Assembly (NCBI RefSeq): GCF_901709675.1
Contig: NC_051089.1
Span: 17,668,008-17,732,007 of the forward strand
DNA: 64,000 nucleotides
Direction: 5' to 3'
DNA from: Syngnathus acus
Taxonomy: Eukaryota > Chordata > Actinopteri > Syngnathiformes > Syngnathidae
Shown here: positions 54,741 to 64,000 of the stretch, piece by piece
Layout: each line of letters begins with the position of its first letter
Numbering within the stretch: position 1 is the stretch's first letter
Program-made: the position numbers and the translations under genes
Notes under the pieces: model-generated
What the model was told of the DNA's origin: nothing
Database searches by the model: none
What the model saw: the letters and a program-made list of their open reading frames with translations, nothing else

Positions 54741-55117
54741 TACATCAAGTGGGACAACATCAGATCATCTCGCAGGCATTGCCATGATAACTAAAGGCGT
54801 CCTCCTGCAGATCTTCATTCAATTTTAGACATCTACATTACCTTTTCTTTGGATTGGTTCTTATTACGTGTTAAATGTTTCACACTTGGCATCCATTGCA
54901 GCCTGGTAATCCTGGAAGGGGAGGGTTCTCCCATCTGCGGTCCCTTCTCCAGGTTTCTCATTTTTCCACAGTTGGGGTTTTATGAGTTTTTCCTTGCCCT
55001 CCTGGGAGTTAAGATCAGGGGATGTCGAGAATAATTGTCAACTGTGGCCATGTGAAGCCCTTTGAGATATTTTTGTGATTAAGGGCTATATATACGTAAA
55101 TACAATTTACTTGACTT

Positions 55118-56404
55118 CTTAGTGTAAACTGCGTTGTAACATCTATTCATTTTTTTCTGTAATGTGTTAATCTGTCCGTTCAACTGACCGATCGATCAAC
55201 TGATCAATCAATCAAACTGCTGCACTGCTGACAGTTTGGAGATTCCTTGTTGAGAGACACTGCTGCAGAATGAAATTTTGAAATATGAAATATTCATCTA
55301 TGTTGGAAAAATATTAATCTGTGTTAGAAGATGGTACAACTCACTCTAAATTGATAAAACAAGACTCATCTGACTATTTTTTTTATTACGGTGCCATCGT
55401 GAGTGGCAGCCTCCCAGCAGTGTTCTTAATTTTCTCCTTTCATCCTTTCTCTTTCTTTTTGTCTGTAATGTGGAGTTGGCCTGCAACGATGTGTTGCCAC
55501 GGTCGGGGCCATCCTAGGTACAGCCGTCTATTCGGCTGGTGCCTTCTACTGCACCTCGGCGTATGCGGATTGGGTTGGCACGGGCGAATATTTTTCCCGT
55601 GCCTGGCAGCCGGGATGGCTGCGCGCATCGGTCGGGACCGCCGTGACTCAGCGACAGCTGTCCTGCTACTCCGCCTGCGCCTCAGCCTCGTAGCGGCGAT
55701 CCTGTGAGAAGTCCGCTCCTTCGTGCTCGTCGGAACATGGATGTGGCCGACCTTCGCCGTGCCTGCCCTGTGGTGAGGACGCACACCATCTGCATCTGCC
55801 CCGACTTAGTGCCCAGGACGCTGCTCACACGTTTGCCTGTTTTGTGATGTTTTGACGATTCACAACCACAAACACAGTCCATTGGCTCGCATTGTTGTCT
55901 GTGAATCGCCTACTGAACTAAACTGCCTTTACGCATGGACCCTGTGCAGGCCTTTTGTGTTTCTTGGGGTCTTCTTCTGGGTATTGAGGGGGGCTGTGTG
56001 GCAGACATCAGGATCATTTACAACATTTACATCATTTACCTCTCACCAACTGGCCTGCAGTTAGTTTTTTTTTCCTTTGTTACTACATAGTCTTTGTTGC
56101 TTTGCCTTCGATGACTAGTAACTTGTCTAGAAGCCGGTTGCGCTCATGTCATCAGTATGTGTTTTATATACCCACTCTGAGGTATGAATGCTGCTGGACA
56201 ACTGAATTTCTATCTGTTGATCGACCAACCGACCTACCTACCTACCTACCTACCTACCTACCTACCTACCTACCTACCTACCTACCTACCATGTGTAAGA
56301 TTGTGTACAAAACTACAAACTACAAGACACATTTTGCGTTAATTTTCTGTATTAAACACCACTGTGTCTTGGATTTTTGTGTAGGGATGTACTGTGAGAC
56401 TACC
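55118..56404. other. Unassigned 1.3 kb ending in (TACC)n
   Basis: A TGCTGCTGGACAACTGAATT phrase near 56190-56210 and the adjoining (TACC)n at 56234-56290 look like the tail of a LINE. A plus frame around 55468-55690 (LGTAVYSAGAFYCTSAYADW) has a coding-like composition without known relatives. No gene is supported. Confidence 0.35.
56234..56291. repeat. (TACC)n microsatellite
   Basis: About fourteen units of TACC/CTAC, probably the tail of an unidentified LINE. Confidence 0.95.
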
Positions 56405-56720
56405 AGCTCAGTGGCCTAGTGGTAGAGTGTCCGCCCTGAGACTGGAAGGTTGTGGGTTCAAACCCTGGCCGGGTCATACCAAAGACTATAAAAATGGGAC
56501 CCATTGCCTCCCTGCTTGGCACTCAGCATTAAGGGTTGGAATTGGGGGGTTAGATCACCAACTGATTCCCGAGCGCGGCACCGCTGCTGCTCACTGCTCC
56601 CCTCTCCCCCAGGGGTTGGATCAAAATCACACGGGGATGGGTTAAATGCAGAGGACAAATTTCACCACACCCAAATGTGTGTGTGACGATCATTGGGACT
56701 TTAACTTTAACTTTAACTTA
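56405..56720 (+). mobile_element. tRNA-derived SINE, copy 5 (family S1)
   Basis: AGCTCAGTGGCCTAGTGGT start, GGTTCAAACCC B box, (CTTTAA)n tail at 56698-56720. It is well preserved. No clean target duplication was found. Confidence 0.9.
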
Positions 56721-58975
56721 ACTAAATGACACAATAATAACAGAGCGAGAGCGACTAATTTACCAACAGCAGGTGCAGCATTTGAAGCTCAGCTTAAGAT
56801 CTAGAGATGAAAGTTATTGTAATAATTATAATTAATTTCTTGAAATTATGTTATGTTTGATGTATGTTGTTGGCTTTCACACAGGTACACACACAAAAGG
56901 GCATCTTGGGCATCAGTGCCAAAAAGGCCTGTCCCAGGGCACCTGCAGCCCCCCAAAGCCCACCAGTACCACACTGCACACTGTGTGGAGACAAAATCAT
57001 TAAACAGGCTGCTAATGGCTACTGCCAACTTATATGATCTTGAATAGCAGTAGTCAAACATAGCCTAAAACACATCCATTCCTAGCCATAGAAACTCCTC
57101 TGGCACACATGATTTAACATACAGTACATTTCCCACTTTCACACTGCTCACAGTGAAGCCTTCAACTGGAATCACAGTTTATATGAGAACAGACCTTTTG
57201 ACACAATCCCTTATTGACCCTCAAGTGTTTATGCACATCCTCAAGGCATGAATAGACAACAAACACAGGCACGAAAATGTAGGCAATTTGGTTTCACGCC
57301 TGACACTGGCTCATTGTGTATACAATCTAAATGCTTGTCAGATATTATTTTGCCACTGATGCCCTTCAGCTATGAAAAATGGGGATGAGGTTGTTATTTG
57401 TATACCAGTGCTTGTGGCCTTGTAATGGTCAGCCAGAATAAATTTGAGGAAATGAGGAAGACATCCAGTAAATAATCATCACCATTCTGCCCCTCGGCAA
57501 GCTCAAAAGGGGTGGTCGGGTTGGAGGTGTGGGGGTCATGCCAAATGATATGCCAGGGTCTGACAAGGGACCAAGACCCAGAGTTTGCACCCCTCCGGAA
57601 ACATCAGCCTCGCTTCCACAATTTGTTCACGTAACACTTCAGTTGGCACATGACGGGTGCCTATTTATGTTTCCCGCCTTTTGCGTATTGCAGAGTTGCA
57701 TCTGAGCCCGAGATAAATGCTGCATCTGCAAAGGGTGTTTGTTCAAAATTATTTTTGTTATTCAACCAGTGATACTGGTCATACCACTTTACGACATTAT
57801 ACTACATTATCAACTGTTATTCTGTGTGCTTTACTACCCCTTGTAGTACACCTCAGTAATTTCATTCTTAATAATTGCTCACAAAACAATGCCTACTTTT
57901 TACCCCAACCACATGATTCACCCAAACTCAAAAGCTGTCGGCACATTTGGGTAGTACTCATGACTAGTGACTAAAATGTTGTGACATAATCATGATGAAA
58001 TTAAGTCAAATTACTCACACATCTAAAATTACATTTCATATCAACATAAATCAGTTATCACACTCACATATGAAGAAAAAGAGTAATCATCTTTATTTGT
58101 CATGTTCAGACAGACACATACAAAAAGAAATTCACCTCTGTATTTGACAGTATTGACTGTATTTGTAGACAGAGCAAACACGCTGTTACGGGTGAGAGAT
58201 GGCGGATGTTGTATTATGTACACATTTTTCTGTCAGTTGGTGACTTAAAATGGAATCGGTGCTTGATGACAATCTTGATCACTTGGCTGCCCATCCAGTT
58301 CTAGTGATCAATCGGGGGTCACATACGTCCCAGACAGACAGCCCTCATCCATCCTCACATCAAAACTGAGGTCCGTATTTCTAAAGAAGAATCGTCTCAG
58401 AGCGCTCTTACCCCCAAACAATTCCCAGTCTTAAGTCCCAATGAGAACAATTGTGTTTTCACAATTGCGTCAGAGTTCGTCCAAGGTCGAGAAAAGTTTG
58501 CAAGATTTTCACCAGATGTTAGCCAATTGTTTTAGTGATTTTTCTTGTTACAAGAAAATGTTCAACATTCCCTTGCTTCAAGAAAAGTGCAGGCGAACGT
58601 CTGCCGAACGTCAAACCATATACTATATTACTGGGTATTACAAGTACCAATAGACTGAACTTACCTCATAGTATTTTTTTAAGTCAAATGAAGTCACACC
58701 GCCCCGACAGCCCTTCATAATAAACTTTCATCTGATCTGACCATGCTTTTTCAAGTATAGTAAGAAGTAAGAAGAAATAATATAACTAACTACTTACTAT
58801 AAATATAAATAAAATAGCATTTCAGCTCAAAAAGGAGAGGGAAGACAACATGCTTATATAGTCCCACCATCTATTCAACAAAAATGTGGCACAGTATCAC
58901 AGAGTAGTTCTTGATTAAGTTAAAGTTAAAGATTACAATTGATTTGTAACATATTTGCATCAGTCCAATACAGTA
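56721..58975. other. 2.25 kb with no recognised gene or repeat
   Basis: No family signature was found on either strand. Short open frames (for example 58441-58653) have no visible homology. A small (AGTTAA) run lies at 58916-58932. This is the longest stretch of potentially unique sequence in the window. Confidence 0.45.
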
Positions 58976-60366
58976 CAGTAATCCCTCGTTACATCGCGGG
59001 TCGTTTATCGCGGTTTCACTGCATCGCAGACTTTTTTTCCAAATTAATTTTTTTTAAGTCAAAATAAAACTTCTAAATTGAGGAATTATGGCACAAAACT
59101 TGCCCACACGCCAGAAGGCAAGGAGTGCCCACACAATTGCAGTGCGTACACTTATACCTTTTTATAAAAAAACTGTTATAATAACGAGTTCTAAAATCAT
59201 ATTTACAGTACTTGTTATAGAAAAATTGTTAATAATAAAAGAGTTCTAAAAACATATTTACAGTATGTACACTTGTACCTTGTTATGAAACAATTATAAT
59301 AAAAGTTGTTCTAAAAACATATTTAATGTATGTGTTAGGAATTCTCCATGTTAATTATGTTATTCAGCCGTGCTTTGATTTGAGGTAGGGTGATTTATTT
59401 TGCAGGCCGTTTTCAGGCGATACCACTTCCTGTTTCACGTTCGTGTATCAGTTACAGTGGTACAGGAGTCATTGACAATGTAAGTGGGTCTCCTAACAAG
59501 AGAAATGAACGATCGCATGTGTCTAACCTTTAGGAGAATGTAGTATTGCTCCAAATGTTCGTTTAAATTCCTTTAGAGGTCCATTTTCACGTGTTAGCAC
59601 GATCACGAATTAGCATATTTCCGCTAACTCGTTAGCCTGCCCAGTACTTCTTGTTAGAATGTTAGACGCACACACGTATAATATTTATATTTTCAATATT
59701 TATACAAATTTTTTTGTATGTTATTTATACTATTAATGTATTATTTACATGTTTGAAACAATTATTTAATGATCTAATAAAATATGCACTTAAATGGTTT
59801 CATACACATTTATTGACACAAAAATTGTACAGATAATAAAAAAAAATGTACAAATGAGAGGGTGACCGTACTTTGCGGAATTCACTTATCGCAGAGTGAG
59901 AGATCGGACAGTACAGCCAAATACAAGGTGAAGCAGACTTTATTGTGGAGGGAAAGGGTGGAGGGCTGAAACGGCGCACGGGCGAGTCTGCGCTCGTCGG
60001 GTGCTGATAGCCGGATGGCAAGCCAGGGGAAGGAGCTGGCGGCTGGACTTCGCGCTGGCGAGGGCTGGACGTGGCGGACGGGTGATCTCCAAGGAGAGCA
60101 ACTGCGGACTGACAAAGTAGCACTGGACAGACAGGAACAGAACCGAATCATACAGAAACGGGGATTCAATCTTCCAAGGACCGGTGTGCACGGAGACATC
60201 ACGAGACAAGCTGACAAGGATCGTCGCGCTGGCCGCGCTAATATAGTGCTCCCAATGAGCCCGCGACAGTGATCCTGGTGAGTGGGGGGCGTGGCTGGAT
60301 GACACCGGCGCGTGACACGCGGGAGGTTTTTGGAACCAATTATCCGCGATAAACGAGGGATTACTG
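58976..60366. mobile_element. Tigger-like element (family T2) with nested LTR
   Basis: CAGTAATCCCTCGTTACATC and AAACGAGGGATTACTG ends, TA at 58974-58975 and 60367-60368. It contains repeated (TTCTAAAAACATATTTA) units near 59190-59320 and a GCTAACTCGTTAGCCTGCCC block found in reverse at 21298-21573. The gypsy LTR 59895-60317 is inserted, with CGCAG / CGCGG as imperfect 5-bp target duplication. Confidence 0.8.
59895..60317 (-). mobile_element. Gypsy G4 LTR, copy 1
   Basis: Minus orientation: TGTCACGCGCCGGTGTCATC start, CGATCTCTCAC(T) end, with an AATAAAGTCTGC polyadenylation-type signal. 423 bp. Closely similar to copy 2 at 63114-63542. Confidence 0.8.
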
Positions 60367-60454
60367 TATTATAAGTCACTGTTTTTAACCATGCGTTACA
60401 TTGATTAAACATTCAGAGGTTATGACACCTTATATTGAATTTATATTTTAGCTT

Positions 60455-60871
60455 CTAACACCGAACGGGCAGGCGGGGGGAATCAATACTCCGTTGATAC
60501 ATCCGAATCGGCAGCCGACGTCGAAGCAGTAGATGCGGGCGCAGGAGGCGGCGAGGCCAGGGCGCGGTGCAGCGGCAGACCCTCCACACAGGCCATTTCA
60601 CTCCGGCACGGACGCCCTCGCGGGGGCCCGGCTGGTCCGGATGCAGGCGGTGGAACTCTGCGACGAGTGAAGGGTCGAGGATCCAGCGGCTCGGCACCCA
60701 GGAGCGGTGCGAATCATCGTATCCCTCCCAATCCACAAGGTACTGGAGCCCGCGGCCACGACGCCGCGACCGGAGCAAGGAGCGGACGGTGTAAGCAGGC
60801 TCTCCCTCGATGAGCCGGGGCGGCGGCGGAGCAGACGTCGCAGCCAAGGGACTCTCAAACACGGGTCTCAC
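60455..60871 (-). pseudogene. G4 integrase C-terminus with chromodomain
   Basis: Residues [20 protein letters not shown], then [20 protein letters not shown] and [20 protein letters not shown] followed by [20 protein letters not shown]. The Y.V..LL.SR..G...YLV.WEGY....SWVP pattern with three aromatic positions is the chromodomain of fish chromoviruses, thought to direct integration by binding histone marks. The integrase core is absent. Confidence 0.8.
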
Positions 60872-60939
60872 ACGAGAGACGTGGAAGGAGAGGAAGGGGA
60901 TAGCGGTTCTTCACGGTGATCTTGTTGATTCCCCGGTAA

Positions 60940-61330
60940 TCAATGCACGGGCGGAGCATCCCATCCTTCTACCCCACGAAGAAAAATCCTGCTCTTGCGG
61001 ATGATGAGGATGGCCGAACGATACCAGAGAGTCCTGGATGTACTCCTCCATGGCCTTACGCTCAGGGGCAGACAGTGAGTACACGCGACCCTTGGGAGGT
61101 GAGGTGCCAGGTAGCAGGTTGATCGGGCAATCGTACGACCAGTGTGGGGGAAGAGAAGTCGCCTTGGCTTTGGTGAAAACGTCCTTGAGTTCATGGTACT
61201 GTAAGGGAGCAGACAGTATGCCAAGTGCGGAGCGACAGAAACGTTATTGTGGGGAAAGAGGGGAACAGTGGGCGCTAGAGCGGCGATCAGGCTGGGTGGA
61301 CTTCTGGGAAGGGAACTGACAGCACGGACT
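60940..61330 (-). pseudogene. G4 reverse transcriptase N-terminal piece
   Basis: In minus-strand frames: [40 protein letters not shown] and [18 protein letters not shown], the start of the RT domain in chromoviral pol. The palm with YLDD is missing. The sequence passes at about 60940-60900 into a degenerate INKIT-like stretch and then the chromodomain. Confidence 0.65.
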
Positions 61331-61528
61331 GGCGGACTATACAGGCAATTCTGCGGGAGTACCAAAACGGTCAAGTGAGTCAGGAACGGGTGAGCGAAGC
61401 GGCATCACGGGACGCGGGTTTGCGCTGGCTGTGCTGATATAGCGCACTCAATGAGCCCACGACAGGTGGCGGCGATTCCGCTGACAGGAGGGGCGCGGTC
61501 GTGTAGCAGGTGGCGCAAGCACGTGACA
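61330..61528 (-). mobile_element. LTR-like fragment of a related gypsy
   Basis: GCTGATATAGCGCACTCAAT and GAGCCCACGACAGGTGGCG resemble the G4 LTR (GCTAATATAGTGCTCCCAAT) and the upper end reads GCACGTGACA. It is an additional, diverged partial LTR within G4. Confidence 0.5.
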
Positions 61529-61552
61529 AGTACTGTCTTGGAACGTTGGAAA

Positions 61553-62362
61553 TTCAAGATTCAAGAGTTTTTATTCGCCATGTTTGAGCGTGCCAAACAA
61601 GGAATTTGACTTTGGTAAATCACAGCCTCTGTTCAACATTTAGGTGACTAACAACACTCAGGACATGTGAAAAATGGCAAATATTCTCAAACATCCCCTA
61701 ATCTTAAACTCCCAAGAGGGCAAGGAAGAACTCAAAACTCCAGCTAGGGGAACTGAGAAACCTTGAGAAGAGACCACAGATGGGAAGGTCCCTTATCCAG
61801 GATGACCAGGCTGCAATGGATGCAGAGAAGACACATAGTACAAAGAGTGCAGACAAATTCAAAAAAGGTGTGGAGAGCAGGATGTTATTGCACAGTAATG
61901 ACTCTGAGACTCTAAGAGTGGTGTGAGTTCATCAGAGCAACAGCCTGGGGGAAGAGGCTGTCTCTGTGTCTGCTGGTTTTGGCGTACCGAGCTCTATAAC
62001 GCTGTCCGGAGGGGAGTAGTTCAAACAGACTGCAACCTGGGTGAGAAGGGTCTGTAGAGATGTTCCTTGCACGTTTCCTGGTCCTGGAGAGGTACAAGTC
62101 TTGGATAGATGGGAGGTTGATTCCAATTATCTTTTCTGCAGTCCTGATTGTCCGTTGCAGTCTGTGCTTGTCTTGTTTGGAGGCCGATCCAAACCAGACA
62201 GTGATGGAGGTGCAGAGGACAGACTGGATGATGGCAGTGTAGAAGGTCTTCAGAAGCTCTCGCGGCAGGTTGAACTTCTTGAGCTGTCTCAGGAAGTACA
62301 GCCTCTGCTGGGCCTTCTTCCGGACAGAGTCTATGTGGCCGGTCCATTTCAGGTCCCGAGTC
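61553..62362 (-). mobile_element. Rex1-like LINE, copy A3 (5'-truncated)
   Basis: (TTCAAGA)n tail at 61553, 3'UTR and the C-terminal coding part: KKAQQRLYFLRQLKKFNLPR, ELLKTFYTAIIQSVLCTSIT, VWFGSASKQDKHRLQ, ending FELLPSGQRYRARYAKTSRH. Inserted into the G4 protease/RT junction, where it produces a chimeric open frame of 254 residues. Confidence 0.85.
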
Positions 62363-62365
62363 TCA

Positions 62366-63090
62366 TGGTGATTGCCCGAGAGAAGTAACCTGACTGGCTT
62401 CGTAATGGAAGTCATCTCGCCAATCAGCCGACCGTCAATGGCATGAGCGGGGATTGACGGGCTCAGGGGCAGGACCTTGATTTCCCACTGACGGGCCAAA
62501 CTGATGTCCATGATGTTACCTTCCGCTCCAGAATCCACCAAGGGCGCCACGTTGCGGTCGCCCGCCGCAAGCTGGATGCGTGCTTGTAGCGTGAAGGAGT
62601 TGGAACTTGAACGGGAACAGGGAGAGCATTCCCCACAGCCGTGCTTCGCCCGTGAGGTGGGACAGGAGAAACCCAACTTTGGCTGGCTCAGTCGCGAACG
62701 TGACGGGTTGGAGACTGAACATGATGCGGCAGTTGGTCACAAACGCCCTGACATGTTTGGGATCTCCATTGAACCTTTCCATATTACCAAGACGAGGCTC
62801 TGGAACATCCACGGCTCTCTGGGTCTCGGTGATGGAACGCGAGCTGGATGTGGGGGAGGGGGCGACAACAGCCGGTGGGATGTGGCTGGGCGGATGGCTT
62901 CTGGACATGGTACGGATGATGCCGAGTACCTGAGCCATCTCCTGCTGCCGCTGTTCGAGCTGTTGCTGTTGCAGCTGGCTTTTCTGCTGCAGGCCCACTT
63001 TGATCAGGAGTCGGATGTCCGCCGATAGGCTACTGACTGCTGTCTCGGTCCGCTCCAGTGGACACAATGCCGTCTGATCACTTGCTGGCT
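62366..63090 (-). pseudogene. G4 gag and protease
   Basis: Gag starts MQPASDQTALCPLERTETAV, has a glutamine-rich helix (KVGLQQKSQLQQQQLEQRQQ) and RFNGDPKHVRAFVTNCRIMF and VGFLLSHLTGEARLWGM, the typical chromoviral capsid. After a frame change the protease reads VAPLVDSGAEGNIMDISLAR (D-S-G-A active site). The link between them is degenerate, and LINE A3 truncates the rest. Confidence 0.75.
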
Positions 63091-63113
63091 GCATAGTGTT
63101 GGTCAGCTTGTAC

Positions 63114-63542
63114 TGTGAGAGATCGGACAGTACAGCCAAATGCAAGGGGAAGCAGACTTTATTGTGGAGGGAAAGGAAAACGGTGGAGGGCTGAAGCGGT
63201 GCATGGGCGAGGCTGCGCTCGTCGGGTGTGGATAGCCGGATGGCAAGCCAGGGGAAGGAGCTGGCTGCTGGACGTCGCGCTGGCGAGGGCTGCACGTGGC
63301 GGACGGGTGATCTCCAAGGACAGCAACTGCAGACTGATAAGGTAGCACTGGACAGACAGGAACAGAACCGAATCATACAGAAACAGGGAGTCAATCTTCC
63401 AAGGACCGGTGTGCATGGACACATCACGAGACAAGTTGACAAGCGCTAATATAGACTAATATAGTGCTCCCAATGAGCCCGCGACAGGTGACAGTGATCC
63501 TGGTGAGTGGGGGGCGTGGCTGGATGACACCGGCGCGTGACA
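63114..63542 (-). mobile_element. Gypsy G4 LTR, copy 2
   Basis: Same sequence as 59895-60317 with few changes; it ends TCTCACA at 63114 next to the gag leader. Above it the same Tigger end and flank occur as next to copy 1. Confidence 0.8.
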
Positions 63543-63651
63543 CGCGGGAGGTTTTTGGAACCAATTATCCGTGATAAACGAGGGATTACTGTATTATAAG
63601 TCACTGTTTTCAACCATGCGTTACATTGATTAAACATTCAGAGGTTATGAT
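63543..63651. repeat. Duplicated Tigger end and flank
   Basis: This 109-bp stretch (from CGCGGGAGG through GAGGGATTACTG to CAGAGGTTATGA) repeats 60318-60426 almost exactly. It includes the Tigger terminus and about 60 bp of its outside flank. Confidence 0.85.
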
Positions 63652-64000
63652 ACCATCCATCCATCCATTTTCTGAACCGCTTGGTCCCCACGGGGGTCGC
63701 GGGCGAGCTGGAGCCTATCCCAGCCGTCATCGGGCAGTTGGCGGGGGACACCCTGAACCGGTCGCCAGCCAATCACAGGGCACACAGAGACAAACAACCA
63801 TTTGCACTCACACTCACACCTAGGGACAATTTGGAGTCTTCAATCGGCCTACCAATCATGTTTTTGGGATGTGGGAGGAAACCGGAGTGCCCGGAGAAAA
63901 CCCACGCGGGCCGGGGAGAACATGCAAACTCCGCACAGGGAGGGCCGGAGGTGGAATTGAACCCGCACCCTCCTAACTGTGAGGCGGACGTGCTACCCAG
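63652..64000 (-). mobile_element. tRNA-derived SINE of another family (S2), cut by window end
   Basis: (CATC)n tail at 63653-63668, then TTTTCTGAACCGCTTGG, TGGGAGGAAACCGGAGTGCC and, near the end, GGTGGAATTGAACCCGCACC (complement of a B box) and GTGAGGCGGACGTGCTA (complement of an A box). Minus orientation. The tRNA-like head is truncated at 64000 only by the window. Confidence 0.85.

Larger units (their letters stand above)
51680..55117 (+). mobile_element. L2 LINE, copy L2-2, decayed
   Basis: It begins past the endonuclease (TVAKLTQQQPTSNSTPRSAN), continues with RT and C-terminal blocks to about 53070 and a 3'UTR resumed at 54743-55117 that ends in GTAAATACAATTTACTTGAC after GGGCTATATA. A Tc1-like element is nested at 53184-54740. 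Its 3'UTR contains a ~140-bp block shared with Rex1-like family A. Confidence 0.75.
60428..63113 (-). mobile_element. Chromodomain gypsy G4 internal region, rearranged
   Basis: Minus-strand order is gag (63113-62640), protease (62600-62366), LINE A3 (62362-61553), an LTR-like fragment (61528-61330), the RT N-terminus (61225-61000) and, after a large deletion, the integrase C-terminus with chromodomain (60871-60455). The chromodomain identifies a chromovirus (Tf/Sushi type) of the Ty3/gypsy family. Confidence 0.75.

Noticed and set aside
55321-55707. 128-codon frame with hydrophobic segments
   Set aside because: No family resemblance; a competing frame in the same place looks equally plausible, and it neighbours a LINE-like tail.
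61912-62676. 254-residue open frame joining protease and LINE residues
   Set aside because: It is a chance in-frame fusion created by LINE A3 inserting into the gypsy protease region, not a domain fusion gene.

Overview
The window is a repeat-dense piece of vertebrate, almost certainly teleost (probably percomorph), nuclear DNA. The evidence is the repeat set: Rex1-like and L2/Maui-like LINEs, tRNA-derived SINEs with short A/T-rich tails, Ty3/gypsy elements, a Tc1-like element, pogo/Tigger-like elements and many hAT elements. There is no prokaryotic gene organisation. The species cannot be named from the sequence.

Only two host-gene signals stand out. One is the C-terminal exon of an L-threonine 3-dehydrogenase (tdh) homologue on the minus strand at 5036-5407. 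The other is a phase-consistent chain of four exon-like segments on the plus strand (26973-27009, 27107-27247, 36096-36179, 36316-36320) that would encode the C-terminus of an unrecognised protein. Its third intron carries an 8.45 kb LINE plus nested insertions.

Layout. 0.5-3.8 kb: a large TA-flanked inverted-repeat element with internal ~0.2 kb tandem units, holding a SINE and a hAT. 4.0-4.4 kb: a solo LTR. 5.0-10.2 kb: the tdh exon abutting an L2 LINE that carries two nested DNA elements. 10.3-15.6 kb: a minus-strand Ty3/gypsy element in a tandem-type arrangement (LTR-internal-LTR-leader). 17.0-21.7 kb: a hAT transposase gene split by a Rex1-like LINE. 21.7-23.1 kb: a non-autonomous hAT with a nested MITE. 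23.1-26.8 kb: an array of short hairpins split by a full-length Rex1-like LINE. 27.3-35.8 kb: a full-length CR1/L2-type LINE with a 14-bp target duplication and five nested insertions, two of them hATs at the same 8-bp target. 36.9-39.5 kb: an LTR carrying a hAT, then a decayed gypsy body in the opposite orientation. 40-46 kb: MITEs, a SINE and unassigned sequence. 46.8-51.7 kb: a Rex1-like LINE on the minus strand with nested LINE, hAT, Tigger and SINE. 51.7-55.1 kb: a decayed L2 with a Tc1-like element inside. 56.4 kb: a SINE. 59.0-63.6 kb: a Tigger-like element plus a chromodomain-bearing gypsy element with an unusual duplicated LTR-Tigger junction. 63.65-64.0 kb: a SINE cut by the window end.

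The elements do not form a functional pathway. They record successive insertions whose order can be read from nesting and target-site duplications. Many insertions have exact duplications, so their boundaries are given to the base. Every autonomous element examined is broken by frameshifts, stops, truncation or nested insertions.
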